A stretch of DNA of 64,000 bases from Chromatiales bacterium. Lineage in GTDB: Bacteria > Pseudomonadota > Gammaproteobacteria > Chromatiales > Chromatiaceae. The DNA lies in assembly GCA_028284585.1 (NCBI GenBank), contig JANQRK010000075.1, forward strand, positions 30,842 to 94,841. The letters run 5' to 3'. A program made the position numbers and the translations under genes. A model generated the notes under the pieces. It did no database searches, was not told where the DNA came from, and saw only the letters and a list, made by a program, of their open reading frames with translations. Numbering within the stretch: the first letter of the stretch is position 1; every line of letters begins with the position of its first letter. Of this stretch, positions 1-8,103 are shown piece after piece.

Positions 1-711
1 GTCGGCCACCGTCCCCAGTGCCACCAGGTCGAGGTAATCGGCCATGTTGGGTACCGGCAAGCGTTGGCGTTCGAACCAGCCGGTTTCGCGCAGGCGGGCG
101 CGTAATTCCAGCAGCACATAGTAGATAACGCCGACCCCGGCAAGTGCTTTCGACGGGAAGGAGTCGCCCGGCAGATTGGGATTGACCAAGGCATGCGCGT
201 CCGGCAACTCCGCCCCGGCCAGATGATGATCGGTAATCACCACCTGCCAACCGAGGCGGCGTGCCGCGGCCACGCCTGCCAGGCTGGAGATGCCGTTGTC
301 GACGGTGACGATCACATCGGGTTCGCGGGTGCGCGCGACCTCGACGATCTCGGGGGTCAGGCCATAGCCGAATTCGAACCGGTTGGGCACCAGAAAATCC
401 ACTGCGGCATGTCCAAAGGCGCGCAACACCAGCACGGCCAAGGCACAGCTGGTCGCACCGTCGGCATCGAAGTCGCCGATGATCAAGATCCGCTGTTTGT
501 TGTCTAGCGCTGCGGCCAAGACATCGACCGCCTTGTCGATACCGCTCAGGCGTCGTGGCGGCAACAGGGCCGCGAGACGCAGGTCAAGCTCGTCGGCACT
601 GCGGATACCACGCAGCCGATAGATGCGCCACAGCAGCGGATGGACACCGGCGGGCGGCGGATCATCGCCCGAATTGGTTAGACTATGCTGGACGATAGCA
701 GTGGACATCAT
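1..711 (-). CDS. recJ: Single-stranded-DNA-specific exonuclease RecJ, N-terminal part (gene continues off the window)
   Basis: Reverse-strand frame open from about 711 to the window edge, giving some 237 residues of the DHH phosphoesterase domain. Visible motifs are the metal-binding GDFDADGATS, then VTVDNGISS and the DHH-type motif ITDHHL, followed by a conserved NPN segment. RecJ degrades single-stranded DNA 5' to 3' in RecF-pathway recombination and mismatch repair, in the cytoplasm. Two ATG codons in tandem (711 and 708) can start the protein. The C-terminal OB-fold part is outside the window. The gene is divergent from the phosphopantetheinyl transferase gene. Family assignment is secure from the motifs; only completeness is unknown. 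Confidence 0.93.
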   Translation of the reverse strand, partial: MMSTAIVQHSLTNSGDDPPPAGVHPLLWRIYRLRGIRSADELDLRLAALLPPRRLSGIDKAVDVLAAALDNKQRILIIGDFDADGATSCALAVLVLRAFGHAAVDFLVPNRFEFGYGLTPEIVEVARTREPDVIVTVDNGISSLAGVAAARRLGWQVVITDHHLAGAELPDAHALVNPNLPGDSFPSKALAGVGVIYYVLLELRARLRETGWFERQRLPVPNMADYLDLVALGTVAD

Positions 712-758
712 GTGCTCGCGTTACTCCAGACGGGCAGGCCCCAGCTAAGCTCACCAGC

Positions 759-778
759 ATAGCAGTTGGGACTGCTAT
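759..778. repeat. Perfect 8-bp inverted repeat between recJ and the transferase gene
   Basis: ATAGCAGT, a TGGG loop, then ACTGCTAT, in the 100-bp divergent spacer. It may be an operator shared by both promoters or a hairpin in the leader of the plus-strand gene. No T-tract follows, so a terminator is unlikely. Confidence 0.45.
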
Positions 779-811
779 CATCCGCTCGCACCCGCCGCTT
801 GCGGTCACAGC

Positions 812-1453
812 ATGCATCACGCCGTCACAGCACACTGGCGCCAACCGCCCACCAGACTAGATCTGCAACCCGAGCGGATCGATGTATGGCGAATCGATCT
901 AGACCGCGCGGGTCGCCGACACCACCCCGCTAGCGCAGCGCAAGCGTCGCGACGCGGAACCGCCCGCCAAGTCCTGTTGGATATCCTGGCGGCCCACCTC
1001 GGGGCAACCGTCCGGCCACTGCGCATCGCCTTGCATCCCGGCGGCAAGCCCTACCTCGCAGATCCGGCAGGGGTGATTGCGTTCAACCTCTCCCATGCTC
1101 AGGAACTTTGCCTACTAGCCGTAGGCTGCGATTGCGATCTTGGAATCGACGTCGAGCAACGGCGACGCATAGATAATCCCTTGCGTCTGGCGCAGCGTGC
1201 CTTGTCGACGGCCGAGCTGTCGCACTTGCATAGCCTCCCGGACGATCAGCGCAGCACCTGCTTTCTCGACCTATGGACCCGGATGGAATCTCGCCAGAAG
1301 GCGCTGGGCAGGGGCATATTCTCAGAACCTGCCGATCCCGAACGATTATCGAGCATTAGCTTCCAACCCAGCCCCGGGCAATTTGCCTGCGTATCGGTCA
1401 GCCCGCCATGCCGCGAACTGCGCCTGCGCTTCTTTGACTATCGTGCCCGGTGA
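812..1453 (+). CDS. Sfp/Gsp-type 4'-phosphopantetheinyl transferase superfamily protein
   Basis: A 213-residue protein of normal length for Sfp-type transferases, which move phosphopantetheine from CoA onto the serine of carrier proteins. Seen: FNLSHA (91-96), LGIDVE (110-115, the Mg-binding acidic pair) and WTRMES with a lysine at 163. The family's third motif is W-[ST]-x-K-E-[AS]-x-x-K; here the lysine before Glu159 is Met158, while Glu159 and Lys163 remain. Activity is therefore probable but not certain. No strong Shine-Dalgarno sequence precedes the ATG. The acyl carrier protein at 8919-9164 in the exosortase-associated module is an obvious possible substrate (inference from proximity). 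Confidence 0.8.
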   Translation: MHHAVTAHWRQPPTRLDLQPERIDVWRIDLDRAGRRHHPASAAQASRRGTARQVLLDILAAHLGATVRPLRIALHPGGKPYLADPAGVIAFNLSHAQELCLLAVGCDCDLGIDVEQRRRIDNPLRLAQRALSTAELSHLHSLPDDQRSTCFLDLWTRMESRQKALGRGIFSEPADPERLSSISFQPSPGQFACVSVSPPCRELRLRFFDYRAR

Positions 1454-1542
1454 GCAGATCGCAGGGTACCCAGGGTGCGGCTAGCGGTTATGATTGGCGG
1501 TCCGATACGTTCACTTAACCCCATTCAGTTTCAAGGACCACG

Positions 1543-2535
1543 ATGTCTGGCAATGCGATCCTAGTCACCGGCGGTGCCGGCTATATTGGCAGTCACACGG
1601 TACGTCAGCTCGGCGAGCGCGGTGAGCGGGTGGTTACCCTCGACAACCTCTCCAAGGGCTTTCGTGAAAACGTGCTGTACGGCGAGTTCGTCGAGGGAGA
1701 TACCGCGGACAAGGTGCTGGTTTCGCGTCTGCTCGACGAGCACCGCATCGATACCGTGATCCATTTCGCAGCCCATACGGTCGTGCCCGAATCCGTAGCC
1801 GATCCGCTCAAGTATTACCGCAATAACACCTGTGCGACACGCAATCTGCTTGAATGCTGCGCCGCGGGTGGAATTCGCCAGTTCGTCTTTTCCTCGACCG
1901 CCGCCGTCTATGGCATCCCCGAGCAAGAGCGCTGCTCGGAGGACACCCCGACCCGCCCGATCAACCCCTATGGGATGTCGAAGTTGATGAGCGAGCAGAT
2001 GCTACGCGACCTCGGCGCAGCCAGCGATCTGCGCTATGTAGTGCTGCGCTATTTCAACGTGGCCGGCTCGGATCCAGAAGGCCGAATCGGCCAATCGACA
2101 CCCGATGCCACCCTGCTGATCAAGGTAGCGGCCGAACTGGCCTTGGGGAAGCGCGACGTCTTGAGCATCTTCGGTACCGATTACCCGACCCGCGACGGTA
2201 CTGGCGTGCGTGACTATATCCATGTCGAGGACCTGGCGGATGCCCATTTGAAGGCACTGGATTATCTGCGGACGGGCGCCGAATCGCAGATTCTCAACTG
2301 TGGCTATGGGCAGGGTTACAGCGTACGCGAGGTCTTGGACACTATGCAGCGAGTGCACGGTGCACCGCTCAACATCATCGAGCAGGACAGGCGTGCCGGC
2401 GACCCACCGGCATTGATCGCCGGCGCCGACAAGATACGCCAGGTACTCGGTTGGACCCCGCGCTTCGATGATCTCGAAGAGATCACACGCAGTTCACTCA
2501 ATTGGGAGCGTAAGCTGACCGGGCGCTCCAGATGA
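1543..2535 (+). CDS. galE: UDP-glucose 4-epimerase
   Basis: A 330-residue short-chain dehydrogenase/reductase of typical GalE length. The Rossmann NAD-binding motif GGAGYIGSH lies at residues 9-17, the FSSTAAVYG strand carries the catalytic Ser/Thr, and NPYGMSKL gives the Tyr-x-x-x-Lys pair. It interconverts UDP-glucose and UDP-galactose, feeding exopolysaccharide and LPS synthesis. An AAGGA ribosome-binding site sits 7 bases before the ATG. Its end overlaps uppP by 4 bp (ATGA), so the two are probably co-transcribed. That pairing with a polyprenol-phosphate recycling enzyme suits a surface-polysaccharide role. Confidence 0.93.
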   Translation: MSGNAILVTGGAGYIGSHTVRQLGERGERVVTLDNLSKGFRENVLYGEFVEGDTADKVLVSRLLDEHRIDTVIHFAAHTVVPESVADPLKYYRNNTCATRNLLECCAAGGIRQFVFSSTAAVYGIPEQERCSEDTPTRPINPYGMSKLMSEQMLRDLGAASDLRYVVLRYFNVAGSDPEGRIGQSTPDATLLIKVAAELALGKRDVLSIFGTDYPTRDGTGVRDYIHVEDLADAHLKALDYLRTGAESQILNCGYGQGYSVREVLDTMQRVHGAPLNIIEQDRRAGDPPALIAGADKIRQVLGWTPRFDDLEEITRSSLNWERKLTGRSR

Positions 2536-3332
2536 GCGAAGTCCAAATCCTGGTCCTGGCGTTGGTCCAGGGCCTGACCGAGTTCCTACCGATCTCCAGC
2601 TCGGGCCATCTGATCCTCGCACCCTACCTGTTTGGCTTTAAAGACCAAGGGCTCGCCTTCGACGTTGCCGTCCATCTCGGTACCCTGGTCGCGGTCGTCG
2701 GCTATTTCCGTTGCGACGTCACCCAGATCGTGCTGGCCTGGTTCGGCTCACTCGCGCCCGGCCGACAAGCAACGCCACACAGCCGACTCGGCTGGGCGAT
2801 CATCGTCGGGACCCTCCCGGTGGTGGTCGCCGGGCTGCTGTTCAAACCCTTGGTCGAGGGGGAACTGCGTGCGCCCTGGGTGATTGCGCTGGCGACCATC
2901 CTGTTCGGCCTGCTATTGGGCTGGGCCGATCTGCGGGCACGTCGGCGGCGCGACATCGATGGCTTGTCGATCGGTGACGCCTTACTGATCGGAGTCAGCC
3001 AGGTCCTGGCGTTGATCCCGGGGACCTCGCGTTCCGGCATCACGATGACCGCAGCACTGTTGTTGGGATTCACCCGCGAGGCCGCGGCGCGGTTCTCGTT
3101 CCTACTCGCGATGCCGACCATCCTGGCCTCGAGCCTGGTGATCACCCACGACCTGCTCGAGTCCGATGGCCCAGTCGACTGGGCGGCGCTTGGTCTGGGG
3201 GTAGTGTTGTCCGGCATTGCCGCTTACCTGGCGATCTTTCTCTTCCTGCGCCTGATCGAACGGATCGGGATGTGGCCGTTCGTGCTCTACCGCCTGCTAC
3301 TGGGCGGACTGATCCTGCTGATCGTTTACTGA
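2532..3332 (+). CDS. uppP: Undecaprenyl-diphosphatase (BacA type)
   Basis: A 266-residue polytopic inner-membrane protein. Diagnostic family motifs are visible: FLPISSSGHL near residue 18 with the preceding catalytic Glu, and PGTSRSGITM further on. It dephosphorylates undecaprenyl diphosphate so that the lipid carrier can be reused for peptidoglycan and polysaccharide export, and confers bacitracin resistance when abundant. It starts on the ATGA overlap with galE. The 3' end overlaps the convergent protease gene by 7 bp, leaving no space for a separate terminator. Confidence 0.95.
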   Translation: MSEVQILVLALVQGLTEFLPISSSGHLILAPYLFGFKDQGLAFDVAVHLGTLVAVVGYFRCDVTQIVLAWFGSLAPGRQATPHSRLGWAIIVGTLPVVVAGLLFKPLVEGELRAPWVIALATILFGLLLGWADLRARRRRDIDGLSIGDALLIGVSQVLALIPGTSRSGITMTAALLLGFTREAAARFSFLLAMPTILASSLVITHDLLESDGPVDWAALGLGVVLSGIAAYLAIFLFLRLIERIGMWPFVLYRLLLGGLILLIVY

Positions 3333-4144
3333 GGTGCCTTCTCGAGCAATGCGTGGACGAAGCTTACCGGTATCGCATAGCTGATGCCCGAGGGGTCCGC
3401 GATCGCCGCCTCCTTGCTGCCCTTGACCAGCACGCTGTTGATGACGCCGACGACTCGGCCGTTCCGCCGGTCGAGCACCGGGCTACCACTGTTGCCCGGA
3501 TAGGCGGTGGCATCCAGTTGCAAGACGTCGTAGGGGTCGCGCATCGCCCGAATCATCTTCGCCGTCAGCACCTTCGACCCGGCCTGCGGCGGCGCCATCG
3601 GGCTGATCGCCGAGACGATTCCCCGATGGGTCACCGGATAGAGTCCGAGCGCCATACCGATCGGGAAACCGGTGAACACGATTTCGGTGCCGGCGCGCAC
3701 CGGTCGCGCCTCCGCCAATGCTAGCGCTGGTAAGGGTGCAGTGATGTACAGCAGGGCCAGGTCGTGTACTGGGTCGCGCGCGACGATCTTTGCGGCATGA
3801 AAGCGCGCCTGGCGACCCCGTCCCGAGAACACCGCTAGCTGCTCGCGTCGAGCGGTATCGAGGTTCGTCGGTAGCAAATGATGATTGGTCACTACTAGAT
3901 GACCATTGCCCACCACGAAGCCGGTACCGCTGAAGCGTTGGCGCGGGCTGCCGCTAGGTCGATAGGTACCGACCGCGACCACCGAGGGCTGAATACGGCC
4001 AATGAGATCGGGCAATTCCGCCGCTGCAACCGAAAAGGTATTCAGGGCAACACCAAGCAACATCAGGCCGAAGCCGAGCAACCCGATGCCCCTGCCTGCA
4101 GCAGGCTTCGGGGTATACTTTGCGACCGAGGAGATCTGCTGCAT
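3326..4144 (-). CDS. Periplasmic trypsin-like serine protease (DegP-like catalytic domain)
   Basis: About 272 residues from ATG 4144. A basic n-region and hydrophobic stretch ending in VAAA-E form a signal peptide. The chymotrypsin-fold triad is visible: His in VTNHHLL, Asp in DPVHDLALL and Ser in YPGNSGSP. No PDZ domain follows, so it is shorter than DegP/DegS. It probably cleaves envelope proteins. The start is uncertain: an in-frame upstream ATG at 4222 exists, but 4144 gives a conventional signal peptide. The chosen ATG lies back to back with the ligase ATG at 4143, so the divergent promoters must overlap the coding regions. Substrate unknown. Confidence 0.82.
   Translation of the reverse strand: MQQISSVAKYTPKPAAGRGIGLLGFGLMLLGVALNTFSVAAAELPDLIGRIQPSVVAVGTYRPSGSPRQRFSGTGFVVGNGHLVVTNHHLLPTNLDTARREQLAVFSGRGRQARFHAAKIVARDPVHDLALLYITAPLPALALAEARPVRAGTEIVFTGFPIGMALGLYPVTHRGIVSAISPMAPPQAGSKVLTAKMIRAMRDPYDVLQLDATAYPGNSGSPVLDRRNGRVVGVINSVLVKGSKEAAIADPSGISYAIPVSFVHALLEKAPQ
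4113..4133 (+). promoter_or_regulatory. Probable promoter -10 box and ribosome-binding site for the ligase operon
   Basis: A TATACT box is followed about 15 bases later by GAGGAG, which ends 9 bases before the ATG at 4143. The same stretch also reads GG-N10-GC with TTTGC, a weak sigma-54 resemblance. The -35 side is not convincing, so the sigma factor is undecided. Confidence 0.4.
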
Positions 4145-5738
4145 GTCGATGGCTTTCTTGCTACACCAGCTCATTGTGGATTCCGCGCGCCGCACGCCCG
4201 ATGCGCCGGCATTGTTGTTCAAGCAGGAGACGCTAAGCTACGCGGCGCTGCAACAGAATGTCGCCCAGGTTGCATCTGGGCTGAAGGCGCTTGGCATCGC
4301 CTGCGATGAACGGGTCGCAGTATACCTGCCGAAACAATTCGAGATGGTCACGGCCCTGTTCGGTGCGGCAGCCGCCGGTGGGGTCTTCGTACCGGTCAAC
4401 CCAATACTCAAACCGGCCCAGGTCGGCCACATCTTGCGCGACTGCGCCACACGGGTCTTGATCACCAGTCCGGATCGGGTCGAGATCTTGCGCGATACCC
4501 TAGCCGACTGCAACGAGCTGACGCACATCGTCGTGACCGGCGCCGAGTCGGCGCCGCCCGCCGGCCTTTCCCAGACCCTGATCCCATGGCAGACGATGTG
4601 TGGCCCGGCTGAATTCCCGCCACTACGCCGCATCGATGCCGACATGGCCGCGATCCTATACACCTCGGGGAGCACTGGCCGTCCCAAGGGCGTCGTGCTC
4701 TCGCATCGCAATCTGCTGGCTGGCGCACAGAGCGTTGCCAACTATCTCGACAATCGTGCCGAGGACCGCCTGCTCGCGGTGCTGCCCTTCAGTTTTGACT
4801 ATGGTTTGAATCAATTGACCACCAGTTTCTTGGTCGGGGCCTCGGTGGTGCTGATGGATTATCTATTGCCGCGCGACGTGATCCGGGCGGTCGAACGCCA
4901 TGGGGTTACCGGCCTGGCAGCCGTGCCGCCGCTTTGGAACCAGCTCGCCGCCTTGCCCTGGCCCCCGGCCGCGGTCGAGAGCCTGCGCTATCTGACCAAC
5001 TCGGGCGGGGCGATGCCGGTCAAGACGACCGCGGCACTGCGCGCTGCCCTTCCCGACACACAGGTCTTTTTGATGTATGGATTGACCGAGGCGTTTCGCT
5101 CTACCTACCTGCCCCCGGATCAAGTGGCGCAGAGACCGGAATCCATGGGCATGGCAATACCCAACGCCGATGTCATGGTGGTTCGACCGGACGGCACCGA
5201 ATGCGATCCCGAAGAACCGGGCGAACTGGTCCACCGTGGCGCCTTGGTGGCACTGGGTTACTGGGGTGACCCGGACAAGACCGCGCAGCGCTTCAAGCCG
5301 GCACCCGGACAGCCCGCCGGTCTGCCCAACCCAGAGATCGCCGTCTGGTCAGGCGATCAAGTGCGGCGCGACCAAGACGGCTTCCTGTATTTCATCGGGC
5401 GCAATGACGAGATGATCAAGACCTCCGGCTACCGGGTCAGCCCGGGTGAGATCGAAGAGGTCGTATACCAACTACCGGCGGTGAAGCAGGCAGTCGCCCT
5501 GGGTGCGCCGCATCCCCAGCTCGGTTACGGGATCGTGCTCTTGGTACAAGCCGATGGCGACGGACTGGATATCGAGGCCGTTACCGCCCATTGCCGGACC
5601 CATCTGCCGCTGTACATGGTGCCTGGGCACCTGGAGCACCTATCCGAATTGCCGCGCAATCCCAATGGCAAGATTGATCGCAAGACGCTTGCGACGCGCT
5701 TCGCCGAAGTCTTTACCGGAGCCGAGCAGCCCGCATGA
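4143..5738 (+). CDS. AMP-forming acyl-CoA ligase, exosortase A system-associated
   Basis: A 531-residue adenylate-forming enzyme. Start chosen at ATG 4143 because of the GAGGAG site; an earlier in-frame ATG would run through the opposite signal peptide. Motifs in order: P-loop YTSGSTGRPKG, aromatic motif YGLTEA, the WSGDQ and GRNDEMIKTSGYR hinge, and the catalytic lysine in PNGKIDRK. It activates an unknown carboxylic acid as the acyl-adenylate and transfers it to CoA or to the nearby carrier protein. It is the first gene of a pair overlapping the PLP decarboxylase by 4 bp. Sequence and neighbours match the ligase family that accompanies exosortase A loci; the substrate is not known. Confidence 0.88.
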   Translation: MSMAFLLHQLIVDSARRTPDAPALLFKQETLSYAALQQNVAQVASGLKALGIACDERVAVYLPKQFEMVTALFGAAAAGGVFVPVNPILKPAQVGHILRDCATRVLITSPDRVEILRDTLADCNELTHIVVTGAESAPPAGLSQTLIPWQTMCGPAEFPPLRRIDADMAAILYTSGSTGRPKGVVLSHRNLLAGAQSVANYLDNRAEDRLLAVLPFSFDYGLNQLTTSFLVGASVVLMDYLLPRDVIRAVERHGVTGLAAVPPLWNQLAALPWPPAAVESLRYLTNSGGAMPVKTTAALRAALPDTQVFLMYGLTEAFRSTYLPPDQVAQRPESMGMAIPNADVMVVRPDGTECDPEEPGELVHRGALVALGYWGDPDKTAQRFKPAPGQPAGLPNPEIAVWSGDQVRRDQDGFLYFIGRNDEMIKTSGYRVSPGEIEEVVYQLPAVKQAVALGAPHPQLGYGIVLLVQADGDGLDIEAVTAHCRTHLPLYMVPGHLEHLSELPRNPNGKIDRKTLATRFAEVFTGAEQPA

Positions 5739-6967
5739 GCAATCGACCCCAGCATGCCCCTCTGACCCAGTTTCCCGTTGTCGACGATGCCTTGCAGATC
5801 GGTGGAATGCCGGTCACCCAGCTAGCCGCTCAAGTGGGGCAGACGCCTTTCTATGCCTACGAACGCGCAGCCATGACCCGCCGCGTCGCCGAGCTGCGTG
5901 CACTCTTGCCGGACGGCGTATCCATCCACTACGCGATGAAGGCCAACCCAATGCCGGCCGTGGTCGACCATATGGCCGGTCTGGTCGACGGACTGGATGT
6001 CGCCTCCCTGGGCGAACTACAGACTGCCCTGGGCAGTGGCATGGCCGCCGCCGAGATCAGCTTCGCCGGGCCTGGCAAGGCCGACAAAGAACTGCGCGGC
6101 GCGGTGGGCGCGGGTATCACCTTGAACATCGAGTCGGCCGGCGAACTCGAACGCCTGGTCCGCATCGGTGAAACCCTGGGTATCGCACCGCGCGTGGCAG
6201 TACGCGTGAATCCGGATTTCGAACTCAAGTCGTCTGGCATGAAGATGAGTGGCGGACCCAAGCCGTTTGGCATCGATGCCGAACAGGTGCCCCAAGTACT
6301 GGAGCGGATTGCCACCTCGGGTGTCCACTTTCGGGGCCTGCACATCTTCAGCGGCTCACAAAACTTAAAGCCCGACAGTCTGATCGAAGCCCAGGATGCG
6401 ACCTTCGAGCTGGCCTACCGATTGGCCGAGGTTGCGCCCTCAGCCCTCGAGACGCTGAACATCGGCGGTGGTTTCGGCATACCCTATTTCCCGGGGGAGC
6501 AACGCCTGGACCTGGCGCCGGTCAGCGACAATCTCGGCGCGCGCCTGGCAGAGTGCCGGCAACGCCTGGGCGAGGTCGAGGTGGTCATCGAACTGGGCCG
6601 CTACCTGGTCGCCGAGGCCGGCGTCTATGTGTGCGAAGTCATCGATAAGAAGCAATCACGCGGCACGACCTATCTCGTAACCAACGGCGGGCTGCATCAC
6701 CACTTGGCGGCGTCCGGTAACTTCGGCCAGGTGATCCGTAAGAATTATCCTGTGATCACTGCCCATCGGGTAGCCTTTGGCCCGCGCGAGCTGGTTAGTG
6801 TGGTCGGCCCCTTGTGCACACCGCTCGACATCCTGGGCGAGAAGATGGAGCTGGGACAGGCCGAGGTGGGTGAACTGATCGTGGTGTTGCAGTCCGGCGC
6901 TTATGGCTACAGCGCCAGCCCACACTTTTTCCTGGGACACCCGGCGCCGCTACAGGTCTTGGTCTGA
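5735..6967 (+). CDS. PLP-dependent decarboxylase (fold III, LysA/ODC-like), exosortase A system-associated
   Basis: A 410-residue alanine-racemase-fold decarboxylase. The PLP lysine is Lys69 in YAMKANP. Also visible are HIFSGSQ, the glycine-rich phosphate loop NIGGGFGIPY, ELGRYLVAEAG, the Cys of GPLCTPLD and a C-terminal SGAYGYS motif, as in diaminopimelate and ornithine decarboxylases. All core residues look intact, so it should decarboxylate an amino acid or a derivative. Translationally coupled to the ligase (ATGA overlap) and convergent with hydrolase 1, overlapping it by 18 bp. The company of a ligase and a carrier protein suggests a dedicated small-molecule or modification pathway (inference); true lysA would not be expected here. 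Confidence 0.87.
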   Translation: MSNRPQHAPLTQFPVVDDALQIGGMPVTQLAAQVGQTPFYAYERAAMTRRVAELRALLPDGVSIHYAMKANPMPAVVDHMAGLVDGLDVASLGELQTALGSGMAAAEISFAGPGKADKELRGAVGAGITLNIESAGELERLVRIGETLGIAPRVAVRVNPDFELKSSGMKMSGGPKPFGIDAEQVPQVLERIATSGVHFRGLHIFSGSQNLKPDSLIEAQDATFELAYRLAEVAPSALETLNIGGGFGIPYFPGEQRLDLAPVSDNLGARLAECRQRLGEVEVVIELGRYLVAEAGVYVCEVIDKKQSRGTTYLVTNGGLHHHLAASGNFGQVIRKNYPVITAHRVAFGPRELVSVVGPLCTPLDILGEKMELGQAEVGELIVVLQSGAYGYSASPHFFLGHPAPLQVLV

Positions 6968-7831
6968 GCGATCAGTCAAACCGAACTGGCGCACCAACCA
7001 GTCCCGCGAGCAAGTCGCGACCCGGTCGCGCCAAACGGCCCGCGAGAAGGTGTGGTCGGCCTCGTTGAGACGCTCTACTGTCACTTGCTCCGAGGCCATC
7101 CAGCCTTGCCACTCGGCAGATTCGGTAACCCGCATTTCGTACTCCTTGGCCGTCAGGTCTTGCCCACTGAGGATCAGCAGCGTTGGGTTGTCATAGGCAA
7201 GTTGGGCCTCACACAGCCGCACCGGTAGCGGTCGGTCGTCGCGCCCTGCGGTGGCACTCGAACCCGAGGCGCGACTCTGCGCCAGCTTGCGCAGAAAATC
7301 ACGCATGGCCCCGGCGATATCGAACTGACCTGTAACGACCTTGCGCCAGAAGGCCGGGTTCAATACACGCTGCCGGTAGTAGTGCTTGATGTAGGCCTGG
7401 GCTTCCCCCTCCTCGGTGCGCACCCAGGGGTTGAGCGCAATTTGGCCGACCACCCGCGGATCACCAACCGCGTAGAAGGCGTTCGCTGTTGCCGCATCGC
7501 ACAGGCCCCACAATACCGCCCGACGCACCCCACCCGAGTGCTCCAAAAAGGTCTGCAAAGCCGCTCGTATGTCGTCCGAGATTTCTGTGAAGGTGCGCCG
7601 CTCACCGCTGCTGTCGCCCATACCTCGGTAGTCAAAGCGAAACACCGGGATGCCGGCCGCGGCCAACGCACGGGCGAGCAACACGAACTGGCGGTGGCTG
7701 CCTATCCGGTACTGCGGCCCACCCACCACCAACAGCACCCCGACATCACCACTCGGATGCGCAGGGCTGTGCAGGATTCCAAGCAGACGCTGCGCGGCAC
7801 AATCAAAGCTCAGCGGCTGTTCAGTCGACAC
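6950..7831 (-). CDS. Alpha/beta hydrolase, exosortase A system-associated hydrolase 1
   Basis: A 293-residue alpha/beta-hydrolase with VLLVVGGPQYRIGSHRQF near the N-terminus, the strand-turn DYRGMGDSSG, and WGLCDAA at the nucleophile elbow position (G-x-C-x-A, so the nucleophile would be Cys rather than Ser). A C-terminal DHTFS supplies the histidine. It corresponds to the hydrolase 1 family that accompanies exosortase A. The start is GTG 7831; an in-frame TGA lies four codons upstream. The start codon sits one base outside the 271-bp palindromic element, so its leader and ribosome-binding region are donated by that element. Reaction unknown. Confidence 0.82.
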   Translation of the reverse strand: MSTEQPLSFDCAAQRLLGILHSPAHPSGDVGVLLVVGGPQYRIGSHRQFVLLARALAAAGIPVFRFDYRGMGDSSGERRTFTEISDDIRAALQTFLEHSGGVRRAVLWGLCDAATANAFYAVGDPRVVGQIALNPWVRTEEGEAQAYIKHYYRQRVLNPAFWRKVVTGQFDIAGAMRDFLRKLAQSRASGSSATAGRDDRPLPVRLCEAQLAYDNPTLLILSGQDLTAKEYEMRVTESAEWQGWMASEQVTVERLNEADHTFSRAVWRDRVATCSRDWLVRQFGLTDRSDQDL

Positions 7832-7832
7832 G

Positions 7833-8103
7833 CTAGGGCCTGTTCACACTACGCGAGGTGCAGCGACGGGGGCCGTTTTTTCGGCCAACAAGGCGCTGCG
7901 AGTGTGATGTACTCACTGTACATGAGCGAGCAGCAACACAGTTGGACGGAAAAACGGCCCCGTCCCTTCGGGTTGCGCCCCAAAACGCGCCACGCGGCGT
8001 TGCTCGTCGTTCATTTAGACTCACTAAACCTCTCTCCTCTCGCCTTGCCTGGCACGTTGTGGGGCAGCAACGCTGCGCCTCGCGTAGTGTGAACAGGCCC
8101 TAG
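7833..8103. mobile_element. 271-bp MITE-like two-armed palindromic element (element A)
   Basis: Perfect 26-bp terminal inverted repeats at 7833-7858 and 8078-8103, both ending in CTAG, which may be a target duplication of the YTAR type used by IS5-family transposases. Inside are two separate hairpin arms. Arm 1 pairs 7865-7889 with 7941-7964 and is tipped by ATGTAC-TCACT-GTACAT (7907-7923). Arm 2 pairs 7972-7987 with 8055-8071 and is tipped by TTTAG-ACTCA-CTAAA (8014-8028). Both tips contain ACTCACT. No coding capacity. It separates hydrolase 2 from hydrolase 1 within one transcription unit. Confidence 0.8.
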
